DNA of 62,290 nucleotides. Source: an uncultured Collinsella sp. (GTDB lineage Bacteria > Actinomycetota > Coriobacteriia > Coriobacteriales > Coriobacteriaceae). Within the stretch, counting starts at the first letter, position 1; every line of letters starts with the position of its first letter. A program made the position numbers and the translations under genes. Below, piece by piece: positions 16,331 to 24,551 of the stretch. The notes under the pieces were generated by a model. That model was not told where the DNA came from, did not search any database, and worked only from the letters and a program-made list of their open reading frames with translations. The stretch is taken from contig CATYDM010000008.1 of NCBI GenBank assembly GCA_958405195.1, forward strand, positions 1 to 62,290, read 5' to 3'.

Positions 16331-16729
16331 ATGGCGCAATCTCAGAACAGCGCGGTCGATCTGGTAACGCCGGCAACCTGCCTGATGGGGCTTACCAGCC
16401 ACGGTAACGTGATGGTGGGCAATAAGGCGTTTGAGTACTATAACGAGCGCAATCCCGAGGATTATATTCAAATCCCGTGGGACGAGGTCGACTATATTGC
16501 CGCCGAGGTTTTGCGCGGCACCAAGAAGATTACGCGTTTTGCCATCTTCACCAAGGACAACGGTCACTTTACGTTTTCGACGCGCGACGACAAAGAGACG
16601 CTTCGCGCGGTCCGCAAGTACGTCGACGAGGATAAGCTCGTGCGTTCGCCCGACTTTATCGATGTGACGGCCAAGGGCGCCAAGAGCATCCCCTCCGTTA
16701 TCAAAAACCTTTTCCACAAAGGCAACTAG
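16331..16729 (+). CDS. manO: DUF956 family protein (ManO-like)
   Basis: A 132-aa protein beginning MAQSQNSAVDLVTPATCL. The body matches DUF956: LMGLTSHGNVMVGNKAFEYY, then IPWDEVDYIAAEV and FAIFTKDNGHFTFST. DUF956 genes sit after mannose PTS operons in Firmicutes, where ManO is reported as a regulator of the man operon. Here it lies 120 bases after manZ, behind an intrinsic terminator, which suggests lower or conditional expression than the permease. The start at 16331 is set by GGAGGG upstream; a longer frame from 16280 would run through the terminator hairpin. Confidence 0.9.
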   Translation: MAQSQNSAVDLVTPATCLMGLTSHGNVMVGNKAFEYYNERNPEDYIQIPWDEVDYIAAEVLRGTKKITRFAIFTKDNGHFTFSTRDDKETLRAVRKYVDEDKLVRSPDFIDVTAKGAKSIPSVIKNLFHKGN

Positions 16730-16737
16730 CTCCTCAT

Positions 16738-16806
16738 AAGTTGCGGTGAAATAGTTCCTAAATACGGCTTTAGATGCTTCAGACAGGAACTATTCCACCG
16801 CAACTT
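16738..16806. repeat. long palindrome, family AGTTGCGGTGAAATAG (copy 2)
   Basis: 22-bp arms (16738-16759 and 16785-16806) with one mismatch around a 25-base loop. The outer 16 bases match the element at 4308-4374. Confidence 0.85.
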
Positions 16807-16864
16807 CGAAGTCTAGTCATGCGACGTATTGCGATGCAGTAAATCTGCTACACTAGTACAACAT

Positions 16865-16940
16865 GCCTCCGTAGCTCAGGGGATAGAGCACCGCTCTCCT
16901 AAAGCGGGTGTCGACGGTTCGAATCCGCCCGGGGGCACCA
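16865..16940 (+). tRNA. tRNA-Arg (anticodon CCU)
   Basis: A complete cloverleaf. Acceptor GCCTCCG/CGGGGGC, D arm GCTC-AGGGGAT-AGAGC, anticodon stem CCGCT/AGCGG with loop CTCCTAA giving anticodon CCU (reads AGG), T arm GGCGG-type with TTCGAAT, and an encoded CCA end. A terminator hairpin follows at 16954. Confidence 0.95.
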
Positions 16941-17120
16941 GAAGAATATCGAGCCCGGTACCGCTACGGTGCCGGGTTCTTCTGGTCTAAGGGCAGGATT
17001 CGAGCCGTCGACACCCGCGTCACCAATTTCCCCGCGGGGGGAGTTTTCGAATCCGCCCGGGGGCACCAGAGGAATATCGAGCCCGGTACCGCTACGGTGC
17101 CGGGCTCTTTTGGTTTAAGG
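16918..17120 (+). repeat. partial tRNA-Arg/terminator duplication, including an inverted fragment
   Basis: The 75 bases from the T arm through the terminator (16918-16992) recur at 17046-17120 with about four mismatches, 128 bp downstream. Between them, 16997-17018 is the reverse complement of the tRNA bases 16904-16925 (21/22). So a 3' tRNA stub and an inverted tRNA piece follow the intact gene. Both are non-functional as tRNAs. This looks like the scar of an integration/excision or a local rearrangement at a tRNA 3' end. Confidence 0.85.
16954..16984 (+). terminator. terminator of tRNA-Arg
   Basis: CCCGGTACCG/CGGTGCCGGG stem, CTA loop, then TTCTTCT. A duplicate hairpin is at 17082-17111, followed by CTCTTTT. 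Confidence 0.8.
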
Positions 17121-17237
17121 CATGCCGTAGTATTCGCTGCTTCAGATAAAGAAAGCGCCCGCTTGCTGGGGGAGCAAGCGGGCGCCTGTGAGCGAATATG
17201 TTTGCGGCGAAAGCCGCGATGAGCGGTGGGGTGGCGA

Positions 17238-19199
17238 CTAGTTGGTCGTACCGGAATCGTCGCCCGTGCTCGTGCCCGAGCCCGAGCCCGAACCAGAAAG
17301 TGCGACTGTCAGCGTAATCGTGCTGTCGGTGGACTGCTTTCCAGTGGGGGAGACGCCCGTAACGGTGGCATCCTCGTTACCGCTTACGGGATTGCCGTTC
17401 TGGTCACAGAAGCCAATGTTATAGAAACCGGCGTTGTTGAGCGCGGTAACGGCGGCGGAGATGCTCTTGCCGTACAGGTTGCCCGGGACGGTGGCCTTGC
17501 CGGACTTCTTGGCAATGACGACGGTAATCGTGGCGCCGGGCTTCTGCTTGCCGCTGGGGTTCCAGCTGATCACGGTGCCCTCGGTAACCGAGTCGTTCTC
17601 CTGGTAGCTCACGTCGACGCCAAAGCCTGCCATATCGAGGGCGTTGCGCGCCTGGGCCTCGGTCATGTCGGTCAGGTCGGGGACGGACGTGGTATCCGGG
17701 CCGCTCGAGACCTTGTACGAGATGGTCGTGCCCTTCGCGACTTCCTTACCGGCTTCGGTGCCCTGCTCAAAGACCTGGCCCTCATCAGCCTCGTTGGCCT
17801 CCTCGGAGGCGTTGCCCTTCAGGCCAACGCTTGCCAGTGCGGCTTCTGCTTGGTCCTTGGTCAGGCCGACAAGTTTGGGAACCTCAACCTTTTCGGAGGG
17901 CTTGGGGCCCTTGGAGACTACCAGGTTCACCTTGGTGCCCTTGGCCTTCTTGGTGTTGCCGTTGGGTGTCTGCTCGGCGACCTTGCCCTCGTCGAAATTG
18001 TCGTTGTAGCTTTGGTCGATGGTGCCGACCTCGAGGCCGGCTTCCTTGATCAGCTCGACGGCAGTCTGCTGGTCCTTGCCCAGCACGTCGGGCACGGTGA
18101 CCTGCTCGCCGCCAAAGAGTCCTGTGGCAAAGGCCACCACGATGCCGATGACGGCAACGGCTGCCACCACGGCGGCGATGATCTTGTTCTTGTTGGATTT
18201 GGGCTCTTCGACCTCGTAGGAGCCGGTGGAGCCCGAAACCGAGCTACGGGCGGTATTTTGGCCGCTCACGCCCGAGACGGGACGCACCATGGCGCGCGTC
18301 TGATCGGAAAGCTCACGAGTCTTGGTGGCGCCCAGCTCACCGGGGGCACCGATGATGCGCGTGGGCTCCGAGACGTTGACGGCACGGCCCGACAGGTAGC
18401 TGTTGAGCACCTGACGCAGCTCGTCGGCGGTCTGGAAGCGGTTTGCCGGATCCTTCTCCATGCACTTGAGGATGATGCGCTCAAGGTCGGCGTCGACACC
18501 GGAGTTGATCTGGCTCGGCGGAATAGGCAGCTCGTTGACCTGCTTGAGTGCGACTGAGATAGCGTCGTCACCGTCAAAGGGAACGCGGCCAGTGGCGCAC
18601 TCGTACATCACGACGCCCAGCGAGTAGATATCCGAGGTGGGGCCGAGGTCCTGACCACGGGTCTGCTCGGGGCTTACGTAGTGGGCGGTTCCCAGCACGT
18701 TGTTGTCTTGCGTGAGGTGGCTGTTCTTGGCGCGCGCGATGCCAAAGTCCATCACCTTGATGTTGCCGTCGGGCAGCACCATGATGTTCTGCGGCTTAAT
18801 GTCGCGGTGGATGATCTCGTGCTTGTGGGCGACCGAAAGCGCGGAGCTGATCTGCGAGCCGATCTGGGCGACCTTCTTGGGGTCGAGGGCGCCGTGGCTC
18901 TTGATGCCGCTCTTAAGGTCGGTGCCGCGCAAGTACTCCATGACGATGTAATAGGTGTCGCCGTCCTTGCCCCAATCGTAGACGCCCACGATATAGGGGG
19001 AGGAGAGACCGGCTGCTGCCTGAGCCTCCTGCTTAAAGCGTGCGGCGAAGGTCGCGTCGCCAGCATACTGCGGCAGCATGATCTTGACGGCTACCGTGCG
19101 GTCGAGGACCTGGTCCTGTGCACGGTAGACGGTCGCCATGCCGCCTGTTCCCACCTTATCCTTGAGGAGGTATCTTCCCCCGAGGACCCTCTGTTCCAT
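17238..19199 (-). CDS. pknB: PknB-type Ser/Thr kinase with four PASTA domains
   Basis: A 653-aa kinase. The kinase domain (about 8-270) has the Gly loop VGTGGMATVY, VAVKIM, HRDIKPQNIM, MDFGIA and GTAHYVSPEQ. A juxtamembrane linker leads to one helix (about 330-352), then four extracellular PASTA repeats (VPDVLGKDQQ; VPKLVGLTKD; VPDLTDMTEA; VPGNLYGKSI) and a Gly/Ser/Thr tail. PASTA kinases sense peptidoglycan fragments or lipid II and control wall growth. The ATG at 19199 follows AGGAG. Last gene of the minus-strand operon with the PP2C, FHA and SEDS-PBP genes, the usual actinobacterial setting. Confidence 0.96.
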   Translation of the reverse strand: MEQRVLGGRYLLKDKVGTGGMATVYRAQDQVLDRTVAVKIMLPQYAGDATFAARFKQEAQAAAGLSSPYIVGVYDWGKDGDTYYIVMEYLRGTDLKSGIKSHGALDPKKVAQIGSQISSALSVAHKHEIIHRDIKPQNIMVLPDGNIKVMDFGIARAKNSHLTQDNNVLGTAHYVSPEQTRGQDLGPTSDIYSLGVVMYECATGRVPFDGDDAISVALKQVNELPIPPSQINSGVDADLERIILKCMEKDPANRFQTADELRQVLNSYLSGRAVNVSEPTRIIGAPGELGATKTRELSDQTRAMVRPVSGVSGQNTARSSVSGSTGSYEVEEPKSNKNKIIAAVVAAVAVIGIVVAFATGLFGGEQVTVPDVLGKDQQTAVELIKEAGLEVGTIDQSYNDNFDEGKVAEQTPNGNTKKAKGTKVNLVVSKGPKPSEKVEVPKLVGLTKDQAEAALASVGLKGNASEEANEADEGQVFEQGTEAGKEVAKGTTISYKVSSGPDTTSVPDLTDMTEAQARNALDMAGFGVDVSYQENDSVTEGTVISWNPSGKQKPGATITVVIAKKSGKATVPGNLYGKSISAAVTALNNAGFYNIGFCDQNGNPVSGNEDATVTGVSPTGKQSTDSTITLTVALSGSGSGSGTSTGDDSGTTN

Positions 19200-19331
19200 T
19201 CCTGCTCCTAACATAACTATTCGCTCAACGATGTGTGTAGTACCTACGATGTGGCCGCTGGGGCCGTGTGGCGCGTTGCCGCTAACTCTTAGGCCGCGGC
19301 GCGCCTCGGGTGTCCGATTCGATCATGGGCA

Positions 19332-22202
19332 TCACGCTCCCTGTGCGGCAAGCGCCGCGGTCAGGACGATACCGGCGATCTTGGCGGCCTTGACGTCATG
19401 CTTGTCGAAATCCTCCAAGGCCACCGAGATGGCGACCGTGGGTGAATCGTAAGGTGCAAAGCCAACGAACATCGAGTTGACGTTGGTGCCGCCGGTCTCG
19501 GCTGAGCCGGTCTTGCCGGCGACCTTGACGCCCGGAATCTGGGCATCGGTGCCGGTGCCGGACTGGACGACGGCAAGCATGGCCTGCTTGACCTGGTCGG
19601 CCGTGGCGGAGCTGACGGCCTGACCCAGCGAGCGGGACTGCGTGGTCTTGACCACGGTTCCGTCCGGGGCGAGTACCTGGGCTACAAAGTACGGGTCCAT
19701 GACCACGCCGCTGTTAGCGATGGCGGCGGCAATCACGGCGTTTTGCATGACGGTGGTCTGCGGGCCGGGCGTATGGTCCATGCCGACAGGCTGGCCGGCG
19801 CCGGCCCAGGCGGTCTCCCACTCGGTCATGAGCGACGGGTCGGCCATGATGGAGGCCGCGGAGGTCAGGTCCTGGCCGAGCTTTTGGCCGTAGCCAAAGG
19901 CGTTGGCAAACTGCACGAGCGTGTTTGCGCCAACTTCGTTTGCCACCTGGCCGAAGACGACGTTGGAGGACACGGCAAAGGCCTGCTGTAGGCTGATGGT
20001 GCCGTAGCTCTCGTTGGCATAGTTGGTGACCGGTGCGTTGCCGATGTCCATGGAGCCGGGCGCCTGGTAGGTGCTGGTAAGGCTGGCGGTACCGGTCTCG
20101 AGTGCCGCGGAAAGCGTAACGACCTTAAACGTGGAGCCCGGCGTGTACAGCGCGTCCATGGCGCGATTGTACATGGAGCCGTCCTCGCCGCCACCCGTCT
20201 GCAGCAGGGCATCGATGTTGGTGTTGTCGTAGGTGGGCGAGCTGGCACATGCGAGAACCGCGCCGGTACGCGGGTCGATGACCACTACAGCGCCCTTAAA
20301 GCCCTTGAGCGCCTGCTCAGCAGCCGTCTGGATGCGCGAGTCGATGGTGAGCTTGGCGGTGTTGCCCGGCTGGGTCTGGCCTGCGAGCGACGCGATGGCA
20401 TTGTTCCAGCTGGAGTAGTCCTTAGAACCGGTGAGCGTGTCGTTCATGACGCTCTCGATGGCGGTGGTGCCATACTGCTGGCTCACGTAGCCAACCACGT
20501 GCGCTGCCAGGTTACCGTTGGGGTAGGAGCGTACGTAGGTGCCGTCCTCCTGCTGCAGCGACTCGGCCAGCGTCACGCCGTCGGACGTGATGATGGAGCC
20601 GCGCTGGATGTACTTGGAGCGGGCGATGGTGTGGTTGTTGGTCGGCATGTCCTGATAGTCCTTGGCCTTAATGACCTGGACATAGGTGAGGTTGCCGATA
20701 AGGATGGCGAACAGCGCCGTAAAGGCGAGCACCGCGCGGGTTAGACGGTTGGCGAGCGCAACGCGGCCGAGCACACCGGATTCAGGCGTGTCGAGCAGGC
20801 GACGTCGCATGCGCGAGCCGACGGAATGGCTGCCGCTGCCGTAGGAAGACGAGGTGGCAAAGCGCGTGCCCGTCGGGGCGGCGGCAGATGCGACCTGATC
20901 ATCGGTGATGGCGGCCATGGTGCCGGTGCCGGTAAGCTCGGCCTCGCGTCCGGTAGCCTCGTCACCGGCGCGCAGCAGGAGCGCGACGATGATAAAGCTC
21001 GCCAGCAGCGAGGAGCCGCCCTGGCTCATAAAGGGCAGGGTGACGCCGGTCAGCGGGATCAGGCGGGTGACGCCGCCCACGATCAAAAAGGCCTGGAAGC
21101 TGATGGCTGCCGTAAGACCCGTGGCGCTAAAGGCGGCGAGGTCGGATTTAGCGCGGGCAGCTGTGGTGAGGCCACGCACGGCAAAGAGCATAAACAGGAT
21201 GAGCACGGCGCCGCCGCCCAAAAGGCCCATCTCCTCGCCGATAGCCGAGAAGATAAAGTCGGACTCGACGACAGGGATGTTGTTGGCCATGCCGTTGCCG
21301 ATGCCAACACCGACCAGACCGCCATCGGCAAGCGAGAAGAGCGACTGGACGATCTGGTAGCCCTGGCCCTGGGCGTCCTTAAACGGATCGACCCAAACCT
21401 GGAAACGCACCTGAACGTGCGATAGGAACTTGTAGGCGCCCACGGCTCCGACAGCTAAGAGCGCAAGGCCGATGACGACATACGAAAAGCGCCCCGTGGC
21501 AACGTAGAGCATCAGCAAGAAGATGGTGTAGAACAGCACGGCCGAACCCAGGTCGCGTTCGAAGACGACGACGAGCAGGCACACACCCCACACGGCAAAC
21601 AGCGGCAGCAGCAGTCGCAGACGAGGGATCTTAAAGCCCAGGATCTTGCGGTTGGAGATGGAGAGCAGCTCGCGGTTCTCGGCCAAGTAGCCGGCCAGGA
21701 ACAGCACGATAAAGACCTTGGCGAACTCGCCAGGCTGGATGGTAAAGCCCGCGATGCGAATCCACAGCTTGGAGCCCGAGATCGTGGTGCCGATAAAGAT
21801 GGGCAGCATCAGCAGGATGATGCCGATAATGCCAAAGGTGTACTTGTAGCGCATGACCACGTCGAGGTTTTTGACCAGTGCAAGCGTTCCCACCATCAGG
21901 GCCACCGAGACAAACAGGATGATGAGCTGTGAGATGGCGAGAGCGGGGGCGAGACGCGTCACGAACGTGATGCCGATGCCCGAAAGTATAAATACGATGG
22001 GTAGGATGGCGGGGTCGGCGCCGGGCGCCAAGATGCGCACGGCGATATGTGCCGCGGCGAAGGCGGCAAAGAGGCCGATCGGTACGGCGAGCGTCTCAAA
22101 GGAGATGGCAGCGCCCGCGGTGAGGACGTACATCGCATACAGCAGGATGACGGGGAACGCCGAGGCGATGAGCAAGAGCAGCTCGGTGTTGCGGCGACTC
22201 AT
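19332..22202 (-). CDS. fused SEDS glycosyltransferase (FtsW/RodA) and class B penicillin-binding protein
   Basis: A 956-aa protein joining two enzymes normally made separately. Residues about 1-415 are a SEDS polymerase with about ten membrane helices, GSKLWIRIAGFTIQPGEFAK, ERDLGSAVL, the ESDFIFSAIGEE active-site loop and PFMSQGGSSL. A ~65-residue linker follows, then an anchor helix (about 485-505) and a FtsI/PbpA-like transpeptidase with PGSTFKV (Ser nucleophile), AVSSNVVF and VAGKTGSAE. SEDS proteins polymerise glycan from lipid II and class B PBPs crosslink it. The ATG at 22202 has AGGGAG eight bases ahead; a GTG at 22211 has none. It lies between the PP2C and pknB genes, where separate rodA and pbpA genes are usual. 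There is no frameshift or stop between the halves. Confidence 0.93.
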   Translation of the reverse strand: MSRRNTELLLLIASAFPVILLYAMYVLTAGAAISFETLAVPIGLFAAFAAAHIAVRILAPGADPAILPIVFILSGIGITFVTRLAPALAISQLIILFVSVALMVGTLALVKNLDVVMRYKYTFGIIGIILLMLPIFIGTTISGSKLWIRIAGFTIQPGEFAKVFIVLFLAGYLAENRELLSISNRKILGFKIPRLRLLLPLFAVWGVCLLVVVFERDLGSAVLFYTIFLLMLYVATGRFSYVVIGLALLAVGAVGAYKFLSHVQVRFQVWVDPFKDAQGQGYQIVQSLFSLADGGLVGVGIGNGMANNIPVVESDFIFSAIGEEMGLLGGGAVLILFMLFAVRGLTTAARAKSDLAAFSATGLTAAISFQAFLIVGGVTRLIPLTGVTLPFMSQGGSSLLASFIIVALLLRAGDEATGREAELTGTGTMAAITDDQVASAAAPTGTRFATSSSYGSGSHSVGSRMRRRLLDTPESGVLGRVALANRLTRAVLAFTALFAILIGNLTYVQVIKAKDYQDMPTNNHTIARSKYIQRGSIITSDGVTLAESLQQEDGTYVRSYPNGNLAAHVVGYVSQQYGTTAIESVMNDTLTGSKDYSSWNNAIASLAGQTQPGNTAKLTIDSRIQTAAEQALKGFKGAVVVIDPRTGAVLACASSPTYDNTNIDALLQTGGGEDGSMYNRAMDALYTPGSTFKVVTLSAALETGTASLTSTYQAPGSMDIGNAPVTNYANESYGTISLQQAFAVSSNVVFGQVANEVGANTLVQFANAFGYGQKLGQDLTSAASIMADPSLMTEWETAWAGAGQPVGMDHTPGPQTTVMQNAVIAAAIANSGVVMDPYFVAQVLAPDGTVVKTTQSRSLGQAVSSATADQVKQAMLAVVQSGTGTDAQIPGVKVAGKTGSAETGGTNVNSMFVGFAPYDSPTVAISVALEDFDKHDVKAAKIAGIVLTAALAAQGA

Positions 22203-22218
22203 AAGCGGCACTCCCTTT

Positions 22219-24132
22219 CTAATTCTTATCGGAGGCTTCGGCCTCGGCGGACTGTTCGGCGGTTTTCTCGGAATCTGATTCGGAGGTCGATCCCTGATTG
22301 GTGTTGTCGCGAATCGTTTGCGCGTCGATCACCTGGCGGGTCTGCTCCTCGTCGATCTGGTGGCGGTACTTGGATATCGTGTCCTGCGCATCGTCGACAC
22401 TTGTTTGCGGAATGCCCGCCTTGAGGCGGTTTTGCGTGTCTTCGGGCAGGTCGGATAGCTTGATGCTGGTTTCGCTTTCGAGCCAGTGGAGCTTGAGTCC
22501 GAGCGGCTTGCCGGGCAGGCCGCGCCAGACGGCGACATTGCCCTGGTAGGTACCCAGGTAGTACGAGCCGGTGACACCCGTGTAGGCCCAGATGCCAGCT
22601 GCCAGCACAAAGACGAGGGCCAGAATGGCGGCGATAGTAACGTTGCGGCGACGCACGCGCTGCGCCTCGCGCATAACGCCATCGTCAACCAGGTCAACGA
22701 CTACTACGGTCACGTTGTCGTGGCCGCCGGCAGCAAGCGCCGCGTCCACTAGGTTGTCGACGCAGATTTGCGCGGTTGAGGACTGCGTGGCGATGTTCTC
22801 GATATCGCTATCGGGAATCATGCTCGAGAGGCCGTCGGAGCACAGGATCAGGCGGTCGCCTTCCTCGATATGCAGAGTGAAGTGGTCGGCATACATGGCG
22901 GGGTCCGAGCCCAGTGCGCGGGTGATGACCGAACGGTTGGGGTGGACGCGAGCCTCGTCTGCCGTGATCTCGCCAGCGTCCACGAGCTCCTCCACGTAGG
23001 AGTGGTCGCGGGTCACGCGGATGAGCGTGCCCTCGTGGAGCAGGTAGGCGCGAGAGTCGCCCACGTGGGCGATGGCGAGCGTGTCGTTTTCGATATAGGC
23101 GCAGGTGGCTGTGCAGCCCATGCCGGGCTTGCCCAGGCCGTTCAGGGCCGCCTCGATTACGGCGGCGTTGGCTGCCTCGACGGCTGCGGCCAGGCGCGCT
23201 GCGTCGGCGGACTGCGGGGCCGTCTTGGCAATAGTCTCGACGGCGATGGAAGAGGCTACCTCGCCGGCGGCGTGACCGCCCATGCCGTCGCATACGCAAA
23301 AGAGCGGCGACTGCACCAGGTAGGAATCCTCATTGTGCGGGCGCACGCAGCCAACGTCGGAGCGGGCGCCCCACATGAGTTGCGTGGTGGTACCGGCATC
23401 ATAGGTCGAGTCGGTCTCGATGCGCTCCTCGGTCAGGGGTTCAAAGCTCATGGTCGAGCCGGGGTCTTTGAGCTTGGCCTCAACGGCGGCAACGTCGATT
23501 TCGGCGGTGTCACCGGGAGAGACGGTGTCGGTCTCGGCGTTTGATTCGGAATCGCCGGTGTCCGGGGAGTCGGGCTCCTCGGACATGCGGGCGGTCGACT
23601 CGTCGTCTTGCGGGCTGACGTCTATAGGCTCGGGCGTCGAAAAGTGCGACGGCGCGGGCGTGCTTTGCGACTGGGCGGCGGGCTCGGCCACGGCATCGGA
23701 CTCGCTTGCGGGCGCAGGGCCGTCCTCGGGGGATGGCCCTGCCTCGGGCGCCGGCGTAGACGCGGGCGCAACCTCGGATGCCGGGGCTATGGGAAACGCC
23801 GGCGCGGCGGGCTCGGGTGCCGCAAACACCGCAGCGCTCTCGTTGATTGCCGCGGCGACGGGCTCTGCAAAGCGAGCCGGCGCCGGGGTTGCTTCGGGCG
23901 CTGTGGGCTGTTCCGCAGCATGTGCGCCGATGGGCGCCGCTACGGCATCCTCTCCGTCCTCGTTATCGGCGAGATCCGAAATATCATGCGTTACATGCGA
24001 AAGAGGCAGGGAGAACACGGTGTCCTCGGGCTCCACGGGTGCGGAGCCCGCCGGAGCGGCGTGGGCCGGCGCAGCTACGGCGGCAGCCGGTGCCTCGGTC
24101 ATAGTTGCGGACTTGTTCTCCTCGTCGATCAT
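22219..24132 (-). CDS. PP2C-type Ser/Thr phosphatase with long disordered N-terminus and a membrane helix
   Basis: A 637-aa protein. Residues 1-~250 are Ala/Pro/Glu/Ser-rich and probably disordered. The PP2C domain (about 253-490) has RPHNEDSY, CDGMGGHAAGE, VGDSRAYL, RDHS, LCSDGLSSMI and GGHDNVTVVVV, so the metal-binding aspartates are kept. A helix (about 513-532) and a ~100-residue extracytoplasmic tail follow, as in mycobacterial PstP. It should reverse phosphorylation by the two kinases of the operon. Its start overlaps the fhaB stop by four bases. PstP homologues lack such a long N-terminus. Confidence 0.94.
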   Translation of the reverse strand: MIDEENKSATMTEAPAAAVAAPAHAAPAGSAPVEPEDTVFSLPLSHVTHDISDLADNEDGEDAVAAPIGAHAAEQPTAPEATPAPARFAEPVAAAINESAAVFAAPEPAAPAFPIAPASEVAPASTPAPEAGPSPEDGPAPASESDAVAEPAAQSQSTPAPSHFSTPEPIDVSPQDDESTARMSEEPDSPDTGDSESNAETDTVSPGDTAEIDVAAVEAKLKDPGSTMSFEPLTEERIETDSTYDAGTTTQLMWGARSDVGCVRPHNEDSYLVQSPLFCVCDGMGGHAAGEVASSIAVETIAKTAPQSADAARLAAAVEAANAAVIEAALNGLGKPGMGCTATCAYIENDTLAIAHVGDSRAYLLHEGTLIRVTRDHSYVEELVDAGEITADEARVHPNRSVITRALGSDPAMYADHFTLHIEEGDRLILCSDGLSSMIPDSDIENIATQSSTAQICVDNLVDAALAAGGHDNVTVVVVDLVDDGVMREAQRVRRRNVTIAAILALVFVLAAGIWAYTGVTGSYYLGTYQGNVAVWRGLPGKPLGLKLHWLESETSIKLSDLPEDTQNRLKAGIPQTSVDDAQDTISKYRHQIDEEQTRQVIDAQTIRDNTNQGSTSESDSEKTAEQSAEAEASDKN

Positions 24133-24545
24133 CGACGGTTCACCTTCATGACCACGTCGCCAATCTGGACTTCGTCGCCCTCACGCAGCGTCGCGGGCTC
24201 CACGAGCTGGCGGCCGTTGACGAGCGTGCCGTTAAGCGAGTTGAGGTCCTCGATGATGAGCGCCGGGCCCTGCAGCGAAAAGCGCGCATGCGAGGCCGAG
24301 ACGAACGGTTCGTTGATGCAGATGTCCGAAGACGGCGAGCGACCGACGATGACGGGGCCGAGCATGTCTACGTGGATGCCGCGGATACCGCGCGGACCCT
24401 TGTCCACATCAATCGTCCAGATAGCCGAGTCGCGGCGCTGCCCGCGCACAAGTCCCACGCCGGTCTTCATGACGGCGAACAGGAAGATATAGAGCAGGGC
24501 GACCAGGACGATGCGGCCTGCAAAAAGGACGATATCGATGTTCAT
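24129..24545 (-). CDS. fhaB: FhaB-like FHA-domain protein
   Basis: A 138-aa protein with an N-terminal membrane helix (IVLFAGRIVLVALLYIFLFA, about 5-27) and a C-terminal FHA domain (about 60-135) with VIVGRSPSSDICI, VSASHARF and EDLNSLNGTLVNG. FHA domains bind phosphothreonine peptides; FhaB (FipA) links PknB signalling to division proteins in mycobacteria. It lies six bases after fhaA and overlaps the PP2C start. Confidence 0.93.
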   Translation of the reverse strand: MNIDIVLFAGRIVLVALLYIFLFAVMKTGVGLVRGQRRDSAIWTIDVDKGPRGIRGIHVDMLGPVIVGRSPSSDICINEPFVSASHARFSLQGPALIIEDLNSLNGTLVNGRQLVEPATLREGDEVQIGDVVMKVNRR

Positions 24546-24551
24546 AAGCGA

